DNA of 64,000 nt from Terriglobia bacterium (GTDB lineage: Bacteria; Acidobacteriota; Terriglobia; Acidiferrales; UBA7541), in contig JAIQFG010000025.1 in the NCBI GenBank assembly GCA_020073375.1, positions 25,157 to 89,156 on the forward strand, read 5' to 3'. The notes under the pieces were generated by a model, which ran no database searches, had not been told where the DNA came from, and saw nothing but the letters and a program-made list of their open reading frames with translations. The position numbers were made by a program, and so were the translations under genes. Of the stretch, positions 38,201 to 46,591 are shown piece by piece. Within the stretch, counting starts at the first letter, position 1; each line of letters begins with the position of its first letter.

Positions 38201-38497
38201 TTAACGCCGCCACGCTTTGCGCTTCCGGCTCCAATACCACCACTGGCACTGTTCGGCCGGCAGGCGCGGATTTCGCGCTTGCGCGACGCCCGCGCGGAAC
38301 GTGTCGAGCACGCAGGGGTCCTGCAGGACGCCGGTGATACGGCAAAGCTTTTCGTAAAGCTTCTCGGGATTCTGCCGCGCCAGCTTCGCCACGGAATCGA
38401 CGCCCAACAATTTGAAATCGCGGACCATGGCGGGACCAATGGAAATCAGGTCGCGCAGCGCACGGCTTTCTTTTCGTTTTACTTTCGCCTTGTCCAT
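38201..38497 (-). CDS. Cdd1-like helix-hairpin-helix protein
   Basis: A 98-residue protein from ATG 38497 (an upstream ATG at 38542 is possible). LRDLISIGPAMVRDFKLLGV is a helix-hairpin-helix, and LYEKLCRITGVLQDPCVLDT with WWYWSRKRKAW match the pathogenicity-locus/Cdd1 family, which is sometimes annotated as mitomycin resistance. The function of that family is not established; weak nucleic acid binding is the usual suggestion. It is flanked on both sides by REP-type elements. Confidence 0.75.
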   Translation of the reverse strand: MDKAKVKRKESRALRDLISIGPAMVRDFKLLGVDSVAKLARQNPEKLYEKLCRITGVLQDPCVLDTFRAGVAQARNPRLPAEQCQWWYWSRKRKAWRR

Positions 38498-38542
38498 TTG
38501 CCGAATATATCCCCCCTTGCGATCGTTTGGCAAGATGCCCAT

Positions 38543-38624
38543 GTAGGACAGACACTCTTGTCTGTCCGGTTTAGAGTTACGGCGTCGCCAATCTGAACCG
38601 GACAGACAAGAGTGTCTGTCCTAC
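38543..38624. repeat. REP pair, GTAG-GACAGACAC subfamily
   Basis: GTAGGACAGACACTCTTGTC and GACAAGAGTGTCTGTCCTAC form an inverted pair around a spacer with GTTTAGAGTTACGGCG. A degenerate relative sharing TCCGGTTTAGAGT lies at 46506. Confidence 0.8.
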
Positions 38625-38728
38625 CAAACCACTCCATCCTTTGGTTGACCTGCCGAGTGCCCCGCGATATAAAGCTCCATCGTTTGGCGAGTTGTCGCTG
38701 CCGCCGGGCAGCGGAGAGCGAGGCGAAC

Positions 38729-39337
38729 ATGTTCTGCTCACGCTGTGGCCAAAATGTCTCGGAGGGCAACCGGTTTTGCCAGAATTGCGGGCAGGAGGTT
38801 GGGGTTGCCGCTCCAGCCGCTCAAGCTGCGCCGCCTCTTCCCAACATGGGCAGTGTCTCCGGGCCGCTTGTGTATGGAGGCTTCTGGCTTCGCTTCGTGG
38901 CGTATCTCATCGATGGCGTGATCCTCGGAATTCCATTTGGGCTTGTGGTCATGGTCCTGTTTGTCATGTTCGGCGGATTCGGTTTGATGATGCATCGCCG
39001 GGTGGGCGACCCGCGTGCTGCCGCGGCCTTCCTTGGCCCGATGTTTCTGGGGTTCCTGTTCGCAATGCTGCTCTTCGTGGGCTTGCAGTGGCTGTATTTC
39101 GCGGGATTGGAAAGCTCGGAGCGTCAGGCGACATTCGGGAAGTCGGCGATGTCTCTGCGCGTGACTGACCTACAGGGCCAGCGGTTGTCCTTCGGCCATG
39201 CCACAGGCCGGTTTTTCTCCAAGATCATTACAGGGTTGATTCCGCTGGGCATCGGTTACATCATGGCCGGGTTCACGGAAAAGAAGCAGGCCCTGCACGA
39301 CATGATCGCCGGGACGCTGGTCGTGCGGAAATTGTAA
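38729..39337 (+). CDS. Zinc-ribbon and RDD-family membrane protein
   Basis: A 202-residue protein from ATG 38729. An N-terminal zinc ribbon (CSRCGQNVSEGNRFCQNC) is joined by an Ala/Pro linker to an RDD domain. That domain has FWLRFVAYLIDGVILGIPFG, a long second helix, and GKSAMSLRVTDLQGQRLSFG, then ALHDMIAGTLVVRK. RDD proteins are predicted membrane proteins of largely unknown role, some implicated in ion exchange. The ribbon-RDD combination is common in soil bacteria. Confidence 0.85.
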   Translation: MFCSRCGQNVSEGNRFCQNCGQEVGVAAPAAQAAPPLPNMGSVSGPLVYGGFWLRFVAYLIDGVILGIPFGLVVMVLFVMFGGFGLMMHRRVGDPRAAAAFLGPMFLGFLFAMLLFVGLQWLYFAGLESSERQATFGKSAMSLRVTDLQGQRLSFGHATGRFFSKIITGLIPLGIGYIMAGFTEKKQALHDMIAGTLVVRKL

Positions 39338-39394
39338 TCCCCCGCTGCCCCACAAATTCAATCCGTTTTGCCGCCGTGGTACGATTTCGGCGCC

Positions 39395-39727
39395 ATGACA
39401 ACAATACTTCTTCTCCTCTGCTCCAATATTTTCATGACCATCGCCTGGTACGGGCATCTGAAACACCGCAATGCGCCGCTGATCACCGCGATCGTCGTAA
39501 GTTGGATGATTGCGTTCCTGGAATATTGCTTTCAGGTGCCCGCGAACCGTATCGGGTATGGCGAATTCACGGCGTTTCAGCTGAAGATCATCCAGGAAAC
39601 GATTACGCTCTGCGTGTTTGTGGTGTTCGCATGGCTCTACCTCGGCGAGACCATCAAATGGAATTACGCGGTGTCATTCCTATTCCTCATGGGAGCGGTG
39701 ACGTTCGCCTTCTGGGGAAAACTATAA
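39395..39727 (+). CDS. DMT-like small membrane protein (DUF486 family)
   Basis: A 110-residue protein with four hydrophobic segments (TTILLLLCSNIFMTIAWYGH, APLITAIVVSWMIAFLEYCF, ITLCVFVVFAWLYLGE, YAVSFLFLMGAVTFAFWGK). The ANRIGYGEFTAFQLKIIQE block is typical of the DUF486 family. ATG 39395 begins just before the first helix. It is thought to relate to drug/metabolite transporters, but no substrate is known. Confidence 0.8.
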   Translation: MTTILLLLCSNIFMTIAWYGHLKHRNAPLITAIVVSWMIAFLEYCFQVPANRIGYGEFTAFQLKIIQETITLCVFVVFAWLYLGETIKWNYAVSFLFLMGAVTFAFWGKL

Positions 39728-39768
39728 CCCCTCGTCGAGGCTGTCCTGGTTGGAAGTCTCTGTCTTTC

Positions 39769-39893
39769 GGAGGTCCGAGCTTCAGCTCGGACATTGAAAC
39801 TCGGTTCAATCCTGGGCTTTAGCCCCTGAAGCTTCAGGGGTTAAAACCCCTAATACGACGATCCGCTTCGTCGGGGCTGAAGCCCCGACCTCC
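39769..39893. repeat. REP-like compound element with GGAG/CTCC ends
   Basis: Starts GGAGGTCCGAGCTTCAGCTC and ends GGGGCTGAAGCCCCGACCTCC, with an inner CCCCTGAAGCTTCAGGGG palindrome. The core GCTTCAGC is shared with the other REP families. The GGAG foot replaces GTAG. Confidence 0.7.
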
Positions 39894-39943
39894 TGAAACC
39901 GTGATGCAGAACCGGTTGGGACGCTGCGCATTCGTCTTGCGCG

Positions 39944-42100
39944 CTACGGCAGCAGGCCGAAGACGGCCACGCTGTTCGTCGTAGCGGCGAAAACCTTTCC
40001 GTCGGCGATCATGGGCGTGATGAATTTATTGCCGCTGCCGAAGTGGTCGCGGCTGCCGGCGGCCTGGTTGCTGTTATAAAGTTCCTGCGTCAGATCGCTT
40101 GCCAGGAACGCATGCAGGACGGCCGTGCCGGTATTTTCAATCGCCCAGACGATTCCGTTGGAGCTTCCATTGGCCGAAATGCTAGGGAGCGCTCCAGGAT
40201 ACGTGAAGGAAGCACCCGTATGCGCGGGCGTGGTGGAAAGTTTGCCATTCGAGATGGCGAAGGATTTCAGCGTGTTATTTTGATCGCAGAAGTAGACGGT
40301 GTTGTTGAAGTACGCCGGCACGCCCCACACGCCATTCGGCAGAGCTCCCGGCAGATCCTGGTACACATTGTTTGACGACGCGCTGAATTTTCCAAGATTG
40401 TTGCGGTCCACCACGTAAATATGCCCGTCTTTGCCCGCGCCCACGGCCAGATGCAGCGTGCCGCCCGTGCCAAAGGCAGCATCGGGCAGGACCATCGCGC
40501 CGCCCGAACCCAGGTCGGCATCAGCGCTCGATTCGCTAGTGGTATTCGACATGTTGAAATAGTCGGCGAGCTGGAGCGCGTTGTTCGTGGTGGAAACCTT
40601 CACGAACGCGTTGCCGTAATCCTGTTTGTTGGGAAATCCGTTCGTGTCGAGCGTGGTTTCAAATGACCCGTTGGCGATCAGGGCATAGATGTTGCCCTGC
40701 GTGTCGGCGGCCAGACCTCCGCCGCTCTGCCAGATTGAGCCTTCGCTGCCGTTCGGGGTGAGATTCAGCACGCTGGTCTTCGCCAGGGTCGAGGCGTTAT
40801 AGCCGATGATCCACGCGGTGTACGGATTGATGTCGCAGTGCGACGCCCAACTGGTGTAGACCACGCCATTCAGCAGAAGCAGGCCCGCGCGCTCCTTGTA
40901 CTGCTTGGGATCGAAGACCACTTGCCCGCCGGAGCTGTTCGCGCCCGTGCCGGAATACGAGGCCTGCACGGCGATGGGCCCGCCGAGCAGTTCGGCGCCG
41001 CTGGTGACGTCGAGCGCGTGCAGGCGCTGGAAATACGTCGATGCGCTCTTGGACATGGCGACGACGTACATCGTCCCGTGCGCGCCGGCCGCGCGGTCGA
41101 TCACCGGAGTGGAGGTGATGCCGATTTCCGGGGAGACCTGGCCGCAGCCGCGGTTGTCGCTGGTGGTCTCGCCGGAGCCGAGCAGGGAAACCTTCCACAA
41201 CTGCATTCCGGTGTCGGAATCGAACGCGTAGACCGAGTCATGTTCGGTCACGACGAAGACGACGTTGTGCGCGGCTCCGTTCACCGAAAGTTGCGAAAGG
41301 TACAGAGGCTCGGCGTCCACTTTTCCGTCGACGGAAAGATTGTGAAGCAGGCCGAAGGTCTGCGACTTCACGTTTGCCGGAGTGAGGATGGATTCGGTGA
41401 GATTCTGCCCGGTGCGGAGATTGTCGTTGTGAAATGTGAGGACGTCGGTGTGGACGGCCACTGCAGCGTTGACCGTGAGCGTGGCCGAGTTGCTGGTGAT
41501 GCTGTTCACCGGGTTGGTGATGACCACGCGGAAGACAGCGCCGTTGTCGGCAGGGGTGGTGGCGGGCGTGGTGTAACTCGCGGACGTCGCGCCCGGGATA
41601 TTCACCGTATTCTTCTGCCACTGGTAGCCGAGTTGCGCGGTCCCGGTTGCGACGACCGAGAACGTGGCCGTCTGGCCGGCGTTCACGGCCTGGTTGGCCG
41701 GTTGGGTGGTAATGCTGGGCGCGACCGGAAGAGCCAGGACGGTCAGCGTGGCCGAACTGCTGGTCATGCTGCCGGCCGAGTTCGAGACGATCACGCGAAA
41801 ATTCGCATTGTTGTCGCCGGAAACCGTCGCGGGGGTCGTGTAGCTGGCCGATGTCGCGCCGGAAATGCTGGCATTATTTTTCTGCCACTGATAGGCGAGC
41901 GGCGCGGTGCCCGCGGCCACGACGGAAAATGTGGCGGTCTGCCCAATGGTGACCGAAATGTTCGCCGGCTGCGTCATGATCGCCGGTGCATCCGGATTCG
42001 TGGAAGTTGTCTTGGTGGTGCCCACGCAGCCCCAAATCGCAAACGCCAGCCAGGAAATCAAAGTGAGCCGCAAGATCGACCGTTGGGTTGTCATAAGCAT
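39944..42100 (-). CDS. Lipoprotein with two Ig-like domains and a PQQ-like beta-propeller
   Basis: A 718-residue protein. Start at 42100 or 42094; both give an N-terminus with lipobox-like FAIWGC, predicting a lipid-anchored exported protein. Two Ig-like domains follow (AIMTQPANISVTIGQTATFS and SITTQPANQAVNAGQTATFS, each with AYQWQKN or GYQWQKN). A propeller with VVFVVTEHDSVYAFDSDTG, ALDVTSGAELLGG and GHIYVVDRNNLGKF resembles PQQ/outer-membrane-assembly propellers but has no heme motif. Enzymatic activity is not certain; a structural or binding role is possible. Confidence 0.75.
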   Translation of the reverse strand: MLMTTQRSILRLTLISWLAFAIWGCVGTTKTTSTNPDAPAIMTQPANISVTIGQTATFSVVAAGTAPLAYQWQKNNASISGATSASYTTPATVSGDNNANFRVIVSNSAGSMTSSSATLTVLALPVAPSITTQPANQAVNAGQTATFSVVATGTAQLGYQWQKNTVNIPGATSASYTTPATTPADNGAVFRVVITNPVNSITSNSATLTVNAAVAVHTDVLTFHNDNLRTGQNLTESILTPANVKSQTFGLLHNLSVDGKVDAEPLYLSQLSVNGAAHNVVFVVTEHDSVYAFDSDTGMQLWKVSLLGSGETTSDNRGCGQVSPEIGITSTPVIDRAAGAHGTMYVVAMSKSASTYFQRLHALDVTSGAELLGGPIAVQASYSGTGANSSGGQVVFDPKQYKERAGLLLLNGVVYTSWASHCDINPYTAWIIGYNASTLAKTSVLNLTPNGSEGSIWQSGGGLAADTQGNIYALIANGSFETTLDTNGFPNKQDYGNAFVKVSTTNNALQLADYFNMSNTTSESSADADLGSGGAMVLPDAAFGTGGTLHLAVGAGKDGHIYVVDRNNLGKFSASSNNVYQDLPGALPNGVWGVPAYFNNTVYFCDQNNTLKSFAISNGKLSTTPAHTGASFTYPGALPSISANGSSNGIVWAIENTGTAVLHAFLASDLTQELYNSNQAAGSRDHFGSGNKFITPMIADGKVFAATTNSVAVFGLLP

Positions 42101-42372
42101 TTGGATGCGCCGAGCAGCGTCGCGTCCGCATTGCTTGGAACTTTCGCGTGAACACGATTCCCGGGGGAACACGAACGCCGCATGAAATTGTCAATTTGTA
42201 GAATACAAGAATAGCCCGGAAATGCGGCAGAAACACCTGTTCCGAAGTACGGTTTTGGAATACTGCCCGAAAACGGTATATCTTCGCTGAGAGAAGCAAG
42301 GCTGGAAATCGGCGGGATCGAAGTAAAGCACGGGTTGGATGCGCCGCGCGGTTATGCTAACGTCTTTTGCTT

Positions 42373-42984
42373 ATGCCGCATCGCATTGGAGTGCTGTTGT
42401 CGGGGCGTGGATCGAATTTCGAGGCGCTGGCCGACCAGATTGCTGACGGGCGCATTCCCGGCGCGGAAATTGCCATCGTCATCAGCAACCGGGAAGATGC
42501 TCCCGGCCTGGCGCGCGCAACGGCGCGAGGGATCGCAACCAAAGCGATTCCCTCGAAGGGCCTGCCGCGCGAAGCGTACGATATGCAGGTCGTGGCCGAA
42601 CTTCGCGGGGCGAACGTGGATCTGGTTTGCCTCGCTGGATTCATGCGCCTGCTTTCTCCCTATTTTGTGGCCGCGTTTCCGCGGCGCATCCTGAATATTC
42701 ATCCGTCGCTGCTGCCGTCGTTTCCTGGACTCGAGGCTCAGCGGCAGGCGCTGGAATACGGCGTGCAATTCAGCGGCTGCACGGTGCACCTGGTGGATGA
42801 AACGCTCGATGCCGGGCCGATACTGGTGCAGGCCGTGGTCCCGGTGCGCGACGACGATACGGACGAATCGCTTTCGGCGCGCATCCTGGCCGAAGAGCAC
42901 CGCATATATGCGGATGCTGTACGCCTGGTTCTTTCCGGGCGCTACCGCATTGAGGGACGCCGCGTGATCAAGCTCCACAATTAA
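42373..42984 (+). CDS. purN: Phosphoribosylglycinamide formyltransferase PurN
   Basis: Formylates GAR with 10-formyl-THF (purine step 3), 203 residues from ATG 42373. [20 protein letters not shown] is the N-terminal signature. Catalytic motif [28 protein letters not shown] and the active-site Asp in GPILVQ context fit the family. It is 4 kb from the main pur cluster, and tyrS follows 16 bases after its stop. Confidence 0.95.
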   Translation: MPHRIGVLLSGRGSNFEALADQIADGRIPGAEIAIVISNREDAPGLARATARGIATKAIPSKGLPREAYDMQVVAELRGANVDLVCLAGFMRLLSPYFVAAFPRRILNIHPSLLPSFPGLEAQRQALEYGVQFSGCTVHLVDETLDAGPILVQAVVPVRDDDTDESLSARILAEEHRIYADAVRLVLSGRYRIEGRRVIKLHN

Positions 42985-43000
42985 TTTTGACGACGCCATC

Positions 43001-44236
43001 ATGACGACGAAAAAACAGTTCCAGCCCGTGGACCAGCAACTCGCCTACCTGCGCAAAGGCGCGGCGGAGATTATTCGCGAGGAAGACTTAAAGGCGAAGC
43101 TCGAAGCTTCGTACAAGTCTGGCAAACCCCTGCGCGTGAAGCTAGGCGTGGACCCGACGGCGCCCGACCTGCACCTGGGCCACACCGTGGTGCTGCGCAA
43201 GCTGAAACATTTTCAAGACCTGGGCCACATCGCGATTTTTCTGGTCGGGGATTTCACGGCCATGGTGGGCGATCCCACCGGGCAATCCGAAACGCGGCCG
43301 CCGCTGACGCGCGAGCAGGTGGACGCCAACGCGAAAACGTACCTCGAACAGGTCTACAAGATTCTGCATAGGGAAAATACGGAGGTGCGTTACAACTCCG
43401 AGTGGCTCGGCAAGCTCAGCGGCCACGACATGATCCGTCTGTGCGCGCGCTACCGCCTGGCGCGAATGCTCGAGCGCGAGGATTTTCGCTCGCGCCTCGC
43501 CGGCAATCTGCCCATCTCCATCCACGAACTGCTTTACCCGCTGCTGCAGGCCTACGATTCGGTCGCGCTCGAAGCCGACGTCGAGCTGGGCGCCACCGAG
43601 CAGAAATTCAACTTGCTGGTGGGCCGCGAAATTCAGCGCGAGTACGGCCAGCCGTCGCAGGTGGCGCTGACCATGCCGATCCTGGTGGGCCTGGACGGCC
43701 AGCGCAAAATGTCCAAGTCGCTGGGCAATTACGTGGGGATCACCGAGCCACCGTCCACGATGTTCGGCAAGCTGATGTCGGTCTCGGACGAAATGATGTG
43801 GCCCTATTTCGATCTGGTGACCGACCACACGCCGGAGGAAATCGCGGCGCTCGCGGCGAAAGTGAAATCCGGCGCGGTCCATCCGATGGACGTGAAAATG
43901 TCCCTGGCCCGGGAAATCATCGCCGGATTCCACGGCGCCGAGGCCGGAGAAAAAGCCGCCGCCGAATTTCAGCGCGTGTTCCGTGACCGCGAAGCGCCGG
44001 ACGAAGCGCCCGCGCGCAAGATTCCGGCGGGCGCGGCGAAACGGCTGACCGCGCTGCTGGTCGAGCTGCAGCTCGCGCCCTCACGCAGCGAAGCGGATCG
44101 CCTGGTGAAGCAGGGCGGCGTGGAACTGAACGGTGAACGAATTTCCGACGTGAAAAAGGACATCGACCTGAGCACCCCGCGCGAATTTCTATTGCGCGCC
44201 GGGAAGAAGAAATTTCTGCGCGTGATTGTGGAGTAG
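43001..44236 (+). CDS. tyrS: Tyrosyl-tRNA synthetase
   Basis: Class I synthetase, 411 residues. The HIGH-like motif is H58-L-G-H61 in [10 protein letters not shown] and the KMSKS motif is in [14 protein letters not shown]. An S4-type RNA-binding region ends the protein ([20 protein letters not shown]). The HLGH form and the length fit the TyrRS subfamily of the TyrZ type. It lies 16 bases after purN, so the pair is probably co-transcribed. Confidence 0.95.
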   Translation: MTTKKQFQPVDQQLAYLRKGAAEIIREEDLKAKLEASYKSGKPLRVKLGVDPTAPDLHLGHTVVLRKLKHFQDLGHIAIFLVGDFTAMVGDPTGQSETRPPLTREQVDANAKTYLEQVYKILHRENTEVRYNSEWLGKLSGHDMIRLCARYRLARMLEREDFRSRLAGNLPISIHELLYPLLQAYDSVALEADVELGATEQKFNLLVGREIQREYGQPSQVALTMPILVGLDGQRKMSKSLGNYVGITEPPSTMFGKLMSVSDEMMWPYFDLVTDHTPEEIAALAAKVKSGAVHPMDVKMSLAREIIAGFHGAEAGEKAAAEFQRVFRDREAPDEAPARKIPAGAAKRLTALLVELQLAPSRSEADRLVKQGGVELNGERISDVKKDIDLSTPREFLLRAGKKKFLRVIVE

Positions 44237-44321
44237 GGTCCTTCATTCTTGTATGGTTTCGGGCGGCGCACGTTTCGCATTGTGCGGGTGAAGGCGGAAC
44301 GAAAGTAGGGTGGCGGGTGAA

Positions 44322-44347
44322 GTAGGACAGGCTTCAGCCTGTCCTAC
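44322..44347. repeat. Single REP palindrome overlapping a stop codon
   Basis: Identical 26-base element to 27764-27789. Its terminal CTAC provides the TAG stop of the minus-strand CPBP gene. Confidence 0.8.
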
Positions 44348-45291
44348 TCATTCTCCTTCGCCGGATACACGCGGCTGAAGATCACCGCCGTCAGCGCGAG
44401 CACCGCGAACGCCATGACGCTGCCTTCGGGGCCCACCGTGCCTCCGGTGAGCCACGCAGGGCCGTGGAACGAGGAATTGAGCAAATGGCCCGGCGCGACG
44501 ATGCCGCTGTTGGGGACCGAAAATAAAAATGTTTCTCCCCAATCGAACGACGCGTGCAGTCCCACCGCGAACCACAAATTTCCGGTGCGCCGCAGAGTCA
44601 GGCAAAAAAACATGCCCATCACAAACACGCTCACCGCGCCCACTTTGTCTTCGCCTCCATTGCCCAGGTGAAGCACGCCGAACGACGCCGACAACATCGC
44701 GGCCGCGGGCCAGAACTCCACTCCGCTGGCGAGCGTGAATTGCGTGTAGCCGCGAAAAAGAAACTCCTCGAAGAAACCCACGCACACAAACACCAAGGCC
44801 CAGAGCAGCGCGTAACGCCACACGGCGCCGCCCTGCAAGGCCATGGTGCCAAACGAAAAACCGCCGAACACGCGAATCAGGAGGATCATCGCCGCGATCA
44901 TGGCGATTCCCCAGACAACTCCGCGCCAGAATGGCTCACCGAAGGCTTCGGCGCCGGGAAGCCCGTAGACGCCGAACTCACGCCGTTCGAGCGCGCCCAT
45001 AATGGCGGCTGCGGCCATCGCGGCGAGAGCTCCCACGCCCTCCTGCACCAGCATGGCCGGGGCCGTGATGTTTCCCCGCATGACTTGCGGGAAATGAAGC
45101 GCGATCGTCAGATAAATTCCGCCGGAAGCAAACGATACGAATAGCAGCAGGTACATGAGCAGCCGCCATCCGGCGCGCACCTCGCGCTCGTTCCAAAAAA
45201 TGCTTTTTGGTCCGTCGATGGAGCCGCCGGGAGGAGCGAGCAGCGATCGCGGCGACGGCTTTGCGTCTTCCGGAATTTGTTCGAGGGTCAT
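44344..45291 (-). CDS. CPBP-family intramembrane metalloprotease (Abi/Rce1-like)
   Basis: A 315-residue integral membrane protein from ATG 45291; upstream in-frame codons overlap the preceding gene and are not needed. Eight or so hydrophobic segments are visible. The CPBP motifs are present: FFEEFLFRGYTQF (EExxxR), SFGVLHLGN (FxxxH) and HASFDW. Such proteins cleave prenylated or membrane substrates, but substrates here are unknown. It starts 4 bases after the SRPBCC gene stop, so the two form an operon. The TAG stop lies in a REP element. Confidence 0.85.
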   Translation of the reverse strand: MTLEQIPEDAKPSPRSLLAPPGGSIDGPKSIFWNEREVRAGWRLLMYLLLFVSFASGGIYLTIALHFPQVMRGNITAPAMLVQEGVGALAAMAAAAIMGALERREFGVYGLPGAEAFGEPFWRGVVWGIAMIAAMILLIRVFGGFSFGTMALQGGAVWRYALLWALVFVCVGFFEEFLFRGYTQFTLASGVEFWPAAAMLSASFGVLHLGNGGEDKVGAVSVFVMGMFFCLTLRRTGNLWFAVGLHASFDWGETFLFSVPNSGIVAPGHLLNSSFHGPAWLTGGTVGPEGSVMAFAVLALTAVIFSRVYPAKENE

Positions 45292-45295
45292 GATT

Positions 45296-45775
45296 TCATT
45301 CCGGCTCGCCGTGTTCGGCATAGCCCTTGAGGCGCGCCAGATAGTCCTGGTTGCGTTTGGCGACCGCATGGCGCGTCATCAGCCAGTCCATGGCCTTGCC
45401 CAGCAGCCCGGGCATGGTGTATGCGCTGCGCATGCGCACGATCGTTCTTGGCGCGCTTTCAAGAGTTGGCCCAGCCAGCCGCTCGAATTCCCAGCGCTCA
45501 AGCCCCTTCACGCCGTAGCGGTCTTCAAAGCGCCATTCGAACACGCGCGCTGGCTGCAGGGCCGTCACAACCGACGTGTGCGACACTTCGCGCTTTCCCA
45601 GATGCCCGGTGACACGCACTTTTTGTGACACGGCGAAATCCGGCGCGCCGCCCTGCACTTCCAGGCACGCTTCCATGTCCGCGCCATACCAGTAAGGCAT
45701 CCGCTGGGGGACGAAAAAAGCGAACACGAGTTCCGCGGGGGCCGCGATCTCTACCGAGGTTTCGATTTGGGCCAT
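45296..45775 (-). CDS. SRPBCC/polyketide-cyclase-like ligand-binding protein
   Basis: A 159-residue protein with START/Bet v1-like pattern: AQIETSVEIAAPAELVFAFF at the N-terminus, VTGHLGKREVSHTSVVTALQ and VFEWRFEDRYGVKGLERWEF in the middle, and a long C-terminal helix (TMPGLLGKAMDWLMTRHAVA). The fold holds hydrophobic ligands. It lies directly upstream of the CPBP protease gene. Confidence 0.8.
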   Translation of the reverse strand: MAQIETSVEIAAPAELVFAFFVPQRMPYWYGADMEACLEVQGGAPDFAVSQKVRVTGHLGKREVSHTSVVTALQPARVFEWRFEDRYGVKGLERWEFERLAGPTLESAPRTIVRMRSAYTMPGLLGKAMDWLMTRHAVAKRNQDYLARLKGYAEHGEPE

Positions 45776-45784
45776 GAACGCGCG

Positions 45785-46456
45785 CTACCGCCCTTCGCGC
45801 GCGCGGCCGTAGCCGCCGAAATACCAGCGGGCGCCGACCGTCGCGTACAGTCCGTAGGGGCCGGCGGTGCCCAGGTCGAGGCCTGCGGGGCCGCCGACGT
45901 TGCCCTTGTATTTGCCGAGCCAATCCACCTGGTGTTGGGTTACGCGAATCTCAAAATTTTTGGGAAGTTCGACGCCGAGGCCGACCGAGCGCTCAAACGC
46001 AATTCCCGCCATGGACGCCGTGTATTTGAATTGCGGCACGTTGCTCCCGAAGGAAAAATTGGGCGTGAAGAACACGAAGGCGTGACGCAAAAAGGTTCGC
46101 CCAAATGGCTGGATTTCCAGGTAACCGCCGAGCAGGTAGCGCGCGTAGGCGTTGCAGGGGGAGTCCGCTCCGCCGGCGGCTATGATCACGGTTTGCGATT
46201 GCGAACAGCGGCCCAGGTCAGGCTCGTTGTGCGGCGCGGCGACATCGAAAGACGCGTATCCGCGCAGCCAGTTGTGCGGGAAGAGCAGGCCGCGGACGGC
46301 GCCTCCTCCGGAAGGCCGATTCTGCGGCGGTGCCGCGGGATCGGGCGGCGTGGCGAGCGTGGCAATGCTGAATGCGTCCTGCGCCCGGGCCGAAATTCCC
46401 GCGATAGCCAGGATTGCGGAGAGAAGCAGCACGGTGGTTCTGATTCGATTTTTCAA
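45785..46456 (-). CDS. Outer-membrane beta-barrel-like secreted protein
   Basis: A 223-residue protein with a TTG start at 46456: AAGGAG lies 7 bases upstream and MKNRIRTTVLLLSAILAIAG is then a proper signal peptide ending SARAQ. Earlier in-frame codons run through a degenerate REP and are excluded. Alternating strands suggest a small barrel or surface-antigen fold (AFVFFTPNFSFGSNVPQFKY, VGLGVELPKNFEIRVTQHQ, YGLYATVGARWYFGGYG). The C-terminal region ends in basic residues, not the classic terminal aromatic. Function unknown. Confidence 0.75.
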   Translation of the reverse strand: MKNRIRTTVLLLSAILAIAGISARAQDAFSIATLATPPDPAAPPQNRPSGGGAVRGLLFPHNWLRGYASFDVAAPHNEPDLGRCSQSQTVIIAAGGADSPCNAYARYLLGGYLEIQPFGRTFLRHAFVFFTPNFSFGSNVPQFKYTASMAGIAFERSVGLGVELPKNFEIRVTQHQVDWLGKYKGNVGGPAGLDLGTAGPYGLYATVGARWYFGGYGRAREGR

Positions 46457-46505
46457 AGCGATTCTCCTTTTAGAAGTGCTGCAAATTGCTTGCAATCGGA
46501 TTCTT

Positions 46506-46563
46506 GTAGGACAGGCACTATTTCCTGTCCGGTTTAGAGTAGCAACGTTGCGCATCAAAACCG
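46506..46563. repeat. Degenerate REP-like element
   Basis: GTAGGACAGGCACTATTTCC then CTGTCCGGTTTAGAGTAGC, with a decayed right arm (AAAACCGG). Shares GGTTTAGAGT with 38543-38624 but lacks the closing CTAC. Confidence 0.55.
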
Positions 46564-46591
46564 GCGAGCATTGCTTGGATCCTGCACCGTT

